Assembly: GCA_013420905.1 (NCBI GenBank)
Contig: JAAXNY010000008.1
Coordinates: 1,922,001 to 1,986,000 of the forward strand
Length of the DNA stretch: 64,000 nt
Origin: Collybia mongolica
Taxonomy: Eukaryota > Basidiomycota > Agaricomycetes > Agaricales > Clitocybaceae
Direction: 5' to 3'
Shown in pieces: positions 57,191 through 64,000 of this stretch. The position numbers and the translations under genes are program-made. A model generated the notes under the pieces. It searched no databases and was not told the DNA's origin. It saw only the letters and a program-made list of their open reading frames with translations. How positions within the stretch are numbered: the first letter of the stretch is position 1; every line of letters begins with the position of its first letter.

Positions 57191-60100
57191 ATGCAAGCCG
57201 CATCAAAAAAATCAACAATCTATGCACTCGATAAGAAGATCCACTCTGCAATCGAGGCTGGAACGTACGAGAATGCGCACAAGGGAATATGGCACGAGGT
57301 CAAAGCCGTGAAGGCCATCCTGAATGAATCAGTGGCAGAATATGGAGATCTCTTCATTCTGACATACATTCATGCAGCTGTCAAGAAAGAGCCACTTCCG
57401 ATCCTTGCATCTCGGCTACCAAATATATTAAAGAAATGGGCTGAAGGTCATGAACAAGGTGAGTTATACAGTATTATCTGTGAAAATCCAAACAAACGCT
57501 GCTGTTACAGAAAAGGATAGTGAAGGCAGGGACCAAACCAAGGCCACTGGTATGGGGATCAAGCCAGGAAAGTCCACTGTTGAGGTCAGAAAGAATGTGG
57601 AGGATGGCCGAATCCAAGGAGAATTGGAGGCCGTTCGGCACTTCATGCCCGAACGGCCTGTCGGATTGGTTGCAGAAGGCCAGTCCGATAGCGTGGCCGC
57701 CCGGCCCTCAGCAGCCAAACGGCCCATCGGATTGAGCGGCCAACAGCAACTGGGTGCCGGTCAAACCAAAACCAAACGGCATGCCGGACGTCTTGGGGAA
57801 AGTAAGTCTGATAGTGTGGCCACCCCAACCTTGGCGGCCGAACGGCCCATCGGATTGGGTGGCCGACGGCCACTTATTGCAGTACTTCACACTCCCCCAC
57901 ATCCTGCAGAGGATTCCGATCGGAATCCGGAATTCTGACAGGAATCTGATCGGAATCCAGAGGAATGCAGGAAGATTTTGAAAAAGTTTTAAAACAGAAA
58001 ATTCCTTTGAGGAATTCTGCAATATTCCACTCGGATTCCGCTCAGAACACAGAATTCTGATTGAAATCATCGGAATTCCGCAGAATTTTGAGGAATTTCT
58101 TACAAAGTGTGGAAGAAGAAAATTCTCAAAGGAATTCCACAACATTCTGCTCGGATTCTGATCAGAATCATAAGTTTTAAGTCAAAACAGTCAATAAAGT
58201 CAACAGTATATCTAACATTTTGAAGTACTAAATTACTCTCTTTCAGCCTGTCTTTTTAAAATCTGTTGAGTATGATAAAAAAGCACTCTATAATTAATAG
58301 GATAAAACATGTATTATTACTAAATATAATACATATATGATAAGATAAATTTAATATAGGCGGGGCCCCCGCCCCCGCCCCCCCGTCGTCCTCGTCGGCC
58401 CCCGCGACATCGTCAGCGGCCTGCGCTTCAGCGGCGACGGCACTGGCCGCTCTACTTGCCGCTGTCCCCGTCCCCGCCGCCGCCGCCGCCGTCCTCGTGG
58501 TGGTGGTGGTCGTCTTTGTTGTAGTTGTTGTTGTTGTTGTCGCGCCGTTGTTGGTGCTGCCACTGCCGCTGCTGTTGCCGTCGTTGCCGCAGGCCTCGTC
58601 GGCACTGTTGCTGCTGTTGCTGTTGCTGTCTTCGTCGTTGTCGTTGTCATTGTCGTTGTCGCCTTCCTCACTATTGCTGTTGGCGGCCGTATCGTTTGTC
58701 TTGAGTTCCTGAAGTGGGGGGGAGGGGGACGTGCTGCATGGTGAGCGTGTGGGTGAGCGGCGGTGTATGACTCACCTGGTTCTGCCCCTCGGGGTGCCCT
58801 TTCCTCGTTGTCCCCTCGTTCCGCGTCCGTTTCTATCCTTCTCCCCACACCGTCTTGTGCGTCATCATGTCGACGTCGGTTGGCGTTCGATGCGTTGGCG
58901 TTGGCGGCGTGGGTGCGTTGGTGTTGGTGTCGGCATTGGCGGTTTGGTGGACGTCGTTGATGTGGTTGAAAAGAACCAACGAAGACGTGACAACGGTAAT
59001 GTGACCGTTGCACGTGCCTCATAATCATGTGACCTAAGTCTGTTGACTTGAGGCCAGTGAGCCGGCAGCTAGAAATGCCCGCCTTGCCCAACGGTTATGA
59101 ACGCCAAACATATTACGTAATTTTCGTGCCTGTACACGTTCGAACCTAGTTGGATGCAAATTTTTCACTGCCATTATGTGATGTTATTAATAACAAATAG
59201 TATATATAATTTGTGTAAATAAAATTTATATTACTAATCTGATTAGTAATCAAACACGTGACCACAACGCGTCGTCACAACGCTCCGGCATTCCATCCAG
59301 GAATTCCGATAGAATTCCTGTGGACTCTGTCAGAATTTCAGTATTCTGAAGCCGGAATTCCTGTGGAATTTCATTCCGCTCGGAATCTGAGCGGAATCCG
59401 TTCGGAATTTTTATCTATTTTTACAGCCATTTTCTATTACTTCTGCAGCCAAAATTCCGACAGGAATCCGAGCGGATTCCTGTCGGAATTGAGGATTCCG
59501 CTCGGAATCCGCTGGAAGATGTGGGGGAGTGTAAAGACCTCACTTATTGCCTGGCGGCCAGTAACTCCCCGCGATCTGCGCCACAAAGATGTGAGTGCTG
59601 GCCCGTCACGTCAACGCCATTCTCCCCCCCCAGCAAGGACCATCCCTCCTAGTCACCTGAGTGGTGATATCAGCATGGATGTTGATCGCCCACCCACCTG
59701 CTCATTCAAGGAGCTTTCTGAGGAGTCATCAAGTGAATATGAAGATCCACCTGCTGGAGACAGTGATGAGGAAGATGAGCAAGATAATTTCATGGATATT
59801 GAAGAAAGCGTGCCCCAGCCCAGCAAGAGACGACGTCCCGCAAAGCCCCGGCCTTGGCGCTTTGCCCAGCGAACGGGTCAGTACTATGCCGAGCCGTGTA
59901 TGGTTTGTTCCCGGCGAAACATTTGATGCGAGAAAAGGGTCCATGGTGGTGCATGTGTGGCATGTTATGAGTCTAAGTCAAAGTGCATGCACAGTGGGAG
60001 TAGGGGTGGCAGACACCCAAAACAAACGGCACAAACAGGGGATTCAGAAGGGGGTACTGAGGGTGAGCAAACGGAACCAGCCCCCAAGCGGGTAAGGACA

Positions 60101-61673
60101 GCCAAACGGGTCCCAGCAAGACCTGGCACACCTTCTCCGGAACAAGAGGCCGACGGCAATTCCACAGACAGGTGGTGGAGGGCTCGTCGAGCAGAAAAAC
60201 GTAAGTCTTCTCATTCCTTGAACATTAAAGATTGGATTGACATCTTGGATTGCAGGCCCAGCACGGCCGCCGGCCACAGAACGGCTGCTGGCCACAGGCC
60301 AATCCTTCTCAAGCCGCCGTACTCAGAACCAACCAGCCGACATGTCACTTGCTGAGGCCACAACATGACTAAGGGCTGTAACAACACAAGTCGGCTCACT
60401 TTTTGAAGGCACGGACAACCAACCAGGCTTAGGAGATGTACCTAGCATCCTTGGTGATGCCGTTGCACAACTTGACTTGCTGACAGCCCATGTCCAAAGC
60501 CTGACGAGTCTGTACTGTGATATTGCTGAATATCTAGGCCTCCCTGTGGAAGGCATTCCAGCTGAACCCAGCAAATATCATAATATCAGGCAGCCAATTA
60601 TTGTGCGGGATGTTCGCAACCCAGTCCCAACAAACGAGTGGATGAGTGCATATATGCAATTTGCTGGAGAGTATAATGATGACGATGAATGGTACGAACA
60701 TCTCGCAACACAAAAGGTCAGGGCGTGATGGGCAGAAGACAGATACAACAACCTCCCACTGTCAATACCCATACCCAATCCGCCCCCTGTCAGCAATGTT
60801 GCCACCTCGTCTGATCTGCCTGCCCTGGTCAGAACGGCCAGCCACCCCAATTTGCCTGGTGCAGCTGATCCAACTACCCCCAGCCTGCCCAGTAATGTCC
60901 ACTCTGCCACCATGTCCCCTGAACCATCCCCTGCCATAAATCCATTCCCGGCCATGGGTCCAACTAGCCCTGGCAATATTAATCCGGCCACCCCCACTCG
61001 TCCAAACACTCCGGCCAATCTGGCCACCCCCACCAATCCATCCGGCCACCTCAACTTGCCCACCCGTGCAAATACTCCAACCGATCTGGTCACCCCTACC
61101 AATCTGCCCCACCCCATCAGTCTGGCCCCAACCCCTCAGACCAATCCATCTGGCCACCCCAATCCGTCCGGCCTCAGCAATCCGTCCGGCCACCCCAATC
61201 CGTCTGGCCACCCCAATCCGTCCGGCCTCGGCAATCCGTCCGGCCACCCCAATCCGGGTATGGCCACTAGAGAGTTAATGGCCCCCAATCCAGCCACAGC
61301 CACTGGAGAACTCGCGGCCACTGAAGAAATAACGGCCCCCAATCCGGCCACGGCCACTGGAGAAATAACGGCCCCCTTGGATGAAGACATGATGCCAACT
61401 GACTCTGCGGCACCACCCTATCCCATTGTGCAGCTCATCCCCGCAACGCCAGCCACATCACAGGAAGTACAATCTGGCCCACAATTGCTTCTTCCCCCAC
61501 CCACGGATCCCTTGCCAACTAACCCAAGGCGTTCTCCTCGCATCCGTGCCAGAAGTATCAGCCCTCTACCAGCTGAGGCAAGCCGGATTCAGCCATCACC
61601 CCAACCTAACAAGCGGCCTCAGAGGAACAGCAGTGGGGAGTCATCATCAAGCAAAAAGCAAAGACAAGGATGA
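57191..61673 (+). pseudogene. Zn2Cys6-like nuclear protein gene, split by HAT-5, three TGA
   Basis: Exons 57191-57458, 57511-57879 plus 59550-60200 (joined across HAT-5), and 60256-61673. The sum is 2706 bases, 902 codons in one frame. Residues about 1-89 are helical (MQAASKKSTIYALDKKIHSA...). A repeat-like part follows (SDSVA...RPIGL, twice), an acidic stretch, a basic patch (SKRRRPAKPRPWR) and the cysteine cluster PCMVC, C, ACVAC, KC: C-x2-C-x6-C-x8-C-x2-C-x6-C, the Zn2Cys6 consensus. Then a helical segment (AVAQLDLLTAHVQSLTSL), and a long Pro/Asn/Ser-rich tail with HPNPSG repeats ending KKQRQG. TGA stops lie at 59924, about 60366 and 60726; each fits a lost CGA. Probably a DNA-binding regulator; target unknown. 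Gene A in GYP1 has the same plan. Confidence 0.6.
57880..59541. mobile_element. HAT-5: chimeric element (A-type ends, B-type core)
   Basis: Ends CAGTACTTCACACTCCCCC and, inverted, GAGGTCTTTACACTCCCCC; flanks ACTTATTG at 57872-57879 and 59542-59549. About 340 bases at the left (to 58222) and 290 at the right (from 59252) match HAT-4. Between them, 58260-59251 matches the core of HAT-1 in the same orientation, including its 3' hairpin. It splits the Zn2Cys6-like gene without changing its frame on removal. Confidence 0.9.
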
Positions 61674-61783
61674 GATTTTTCTTGGGCTCAGAGTACAAAC
61701 AATCTTGGATGTGTTTAGAATTATCATCTTCTGTAGATAGCCACATCTTGTTATGTACTACATATTGGCGCTAATTTAATCTA

Positions 61784-63998
61784 TCAGTCTACTCTCATTT
61801 TCTTTTGCCTTTGCCTCCTGGGCAGAGATGTATATTTCATTGCCTCTTGAATGGCTAGTGCATCCGAATTAATCACCCTCCGTGGCAATGATTTCTTCTT
61901 GGAAGGCATCACATGAGGCTGATGGGTGGGATGCTTATCCACCTCAGGTATATTGACTAGAATTGATGCCGGCAAAGGCTGACTGACTGACTGTGATGGT
62001 GGTTCTGGTAAGGGTGGCCGAGGCGGGTTGGCCCCAGATACATTGGCCGAAGGAGGCTGACTGACTGACTGTGCCTGTGGTTCCGGGAAGGTTGGCTGAG
62101 GCTGACTGGCCAAAGGAGATAGCTGAGACCCCATGCCTCCTTGTGCTTCAAGTAACATAGGGTCAATCGGAATGTTCTCTGGCAATGCCTCAGGTGTAGA
62201 TACCTGATTGGCCGGACCCACAGCCACATGCTGAATTACAGGAGCTGTAGTGCCAGGATATGGGGGGGTTGTGTTGGATATAAAGTACAGGGGTTCTCCA
62301 TCATTTGGACCATTGATAGGGATTCCTTCATGGAAGAAATAACTCTCGCCCACCATGGCCGCTGGATTGGGTACGGTAGCCGCTGGATGTATGGCTGCCG
62401 GATTGGGTACGGTGGCCGCCGGATGTATGGCTGCCGTATCTGTGGCCACCTGATTGATGGGCTTTGTTAGAACCTCCTTCTTCTTCCCAGACTTCCTGCA
62501 ATTTAATGGCTTTTTCTGTCCCTTTCCTCTCAAGGAAGTAGGGCATGCATCTGGATACTCAGCCTCTAAATGTAAGCCTCCACGTTCAACATTTGAAAAC
62601 CGGAATGCTCTGGCGGCACCAAACTGTACTTGGCGTTGATATATATGTTCTAAAACTTCAATAATTTGTTGCTTTCTCATGTTTTGTGGATCATTGATTT
62701 TTGCACCTGCTGGCAAATACTCCTCAGCAATAAACAACTCTGGACTTAATGCAAGTTGTCGGTAGGGGACATGTGTGGTATGATTATTGGTGGCAAGTTC
62801 TGTGAATAATAGGTGGAGTTTAATATCCAGCTTCTGTTGAATATTACGCACTGTAGTGATAGCTCCAGTAGTGCCGTAGCAGATCAGTGAGTTGTAATTT
62901 TTTGAGTACTGTTGAATTGGTTATGGGTGGCAACTCCGGGAAGGTGTTTGGCACTTTGATTTCCAATTCAGATGGGGTAGGTTCAATGTTTGACCCACCA
63001 CCAGACTTTTCCCGCATGCGAAGTGTTTTGACATAGTCCATCAATTTGCGTTTCAATTGTGTAACAAGGTCCTTCTCCACCTCCACGAATGTTGGATGAT
63101 CTACACCCACCTCCGAGGCCATTTGGTCATTCCTTGTTGCTACTAGTTAGTGAAAGGTGACTGACATGTGGACTTCACCTACACATCAACAATGAATTTT
63201 CCATCTGTAGTCTGGTAGGCCATGAAAGTAAGAGTCAACATTCCCATTTCTAGGTATCTCTCTGATGCCCATTGCTGGACCCGCTTGTCTCCCTTTTTCC
63301 TGGCCAATCTAGACAACAGGTGAGAAAGAGCAAATATACATTCTGAACCTGATGTGGATTGGCCGTGTGCCTTGGCTCAGATGGGCCGAAGTGGTGACGG
63401 ATTGGAAATGGCCGTCTCATCTGCTTGCCGAGGCCGTCTCGGATTGGCTCCGATGTGCCAAGACGGATTGGACATGGCCGTCTCGGATTGGCATGGATGG
63501 GCCAAAATTGATGGCAAACAGTACTCACTCGCTTTGTTTCACAGCATCATAGCCCTCCATCTTCACCTCTTTGATTTTGTCCCAAACATGGTTACATTCC
63601 TCTTCATCCATCCTTTCATACACTGCCTTTGCTGCCCTGGTTCAATTCTGAAACACTTGCTCGGCACTTAGTTCGCCTTCCAATCCAAGCATTTCCTTGA
63701 CCTCCTTGCAAACTTCTTCCCGATGGAGCCTCCAAACCATATCCAATTGCTTGACATTGATTGTTGGGTTTGGCAATGTAAAATTTGATTTTGTTCGCCA
63801 ATTGTTTGAAATCCAAGTTGCAAGGCTCTATGTTCATTGTTAGCATTGATAATGCTTGATAAATGCCTTGACATTACCCTTGCTCGCATTACCCTATCAT
63901 CTGCATCACTGACTAACTCGCCACGTGTTTCCCAAAAATTGAACATGGCTGGTAAGATCTGAGACCTTAGGACATTTGCTCTACCTGCTTTGTCTACT
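61784..63998 (-). pseudogene. Hypothetical multi-exon protein, N-terminus off window
   Basis: Enters from the right edge. A first exon part (about 63946-63540) includes SDADDRVMRARVMSRHLSSI and, after further splicing or a shift, EMLGLEGELSAEQVFQN, stop, TRAAKAVYERMDEEE, ending at a GTGAGT donor near 63531. A middle exon reads YLEMGMLTLTFMAYQTTDGK (63275-63190). The exon from about 63140 has DHPTFVEVEKDLVTQLKRK; after one shift near 62860 the final open stretch (to 61784) starts VRNIQQKLDIKLHLLFTELA, has LSPELFIAEEYLPAGAKIND, a basic patch, twice IHPAATVPNP, and a Pro/Ser/Gln-rich tail. From memory such proteins recur in Agaricomycetes; function unknown. It converges on the Zn2Cys6-like gene, 110 bases apart. 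Confidence 0.45.
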
Positions 63999-64000
63999 TG

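Noticed and set aside
1..64000. tRNA or rRNA genes
   Set aside because: No cloverleaf-like segment with A and B boxes or rRNA core sequence was noticed on reading; a covariance-model search would be needed to exclude them.

Overview
The window reads as a transposon-dense chromosomal region of a filamentous basidiomycete, most likely an Agaricomycete. Grounds: many short (about 50-65 base) GT-AG introns, a clear eukaryotic replication gene (POLD3/Cdc27 homologue, 43136-45143) split into nine exons, chromovirus and other Ty3/gypsy elements, a non-LTR element with an RNase H domain, Tc1-like elements, and gene families I associate only with mushroom-forming fungi. No bacterial operons, rRNA, tRNA or CRISPR arrays were seen.

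Layout. 1-7974: the 3' part of a Ty3/gypsy element (GYP1: pol tail, two antisense multi-exon gene remnants, 3' LTR). 7975-15627: remnant of a DNA transposon (HAT-2), into which GYP1 and a full-length LINE (8001-15091, minus) both inserted; the LINE carries a younger copy of the same DNA transposon family (HAT-1, 9833-11243). 16830-18480: a transposon-associated gene remnant with a poly-A retroposon in an intron. 19226-36834: a minus-strand chromovirus (GYP2) with both LTRs, disrupted by a 6.3-kb TA-target DNA transposon (22106-28408, itself holding HAT-3, itself holding an intact Tc1 element) and by a second LINE (31300-35978, itself holding HAT-4). 37040-42261: a multi-copy basidiomycete gene, broken by a retroposon that holds a second intact Tc1 copy. 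43136-45143: POLD3, the only recognisable housekeeping gene. 45457-47156: a hAT-type MITE holding a retroposon holding a solo LTR. 47157-56388: AT-rich old repeats, a decayed Tc1, a minisatellite. 56389-64000: three hypothetical genes (divergent pair plus a convergent neighbour), the middle one with a Zn2Cys6-like cluster and interrupted by HAT-5.

Most insertions can be dated relative to each other because their target-site duplications are readable: 8 bp for the HAT family and the MITE, TA for the Tc1-like elements, 13-16 bp for LINEs and poly-A retroposons, 5 bp for the solo LTR. Nearly all element genes are dead, mostly by TGA stops where arginine (CGA) is expected, which points to CpG deamination. 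The two Tc1 copies at 25036 and 37836 are intact and nearly identical.

The most unusual signals are: a small single-pass membrane protein ORF in GYP2, overlapping the pol stop as TAATG and ending at the last base before the LTR; antisense zinc-cluster genes inside GYP1; a modular DNA transposon family that swaps ends and cores and carries intron-containing gene pieces; and a three-gene cassette near the right end.
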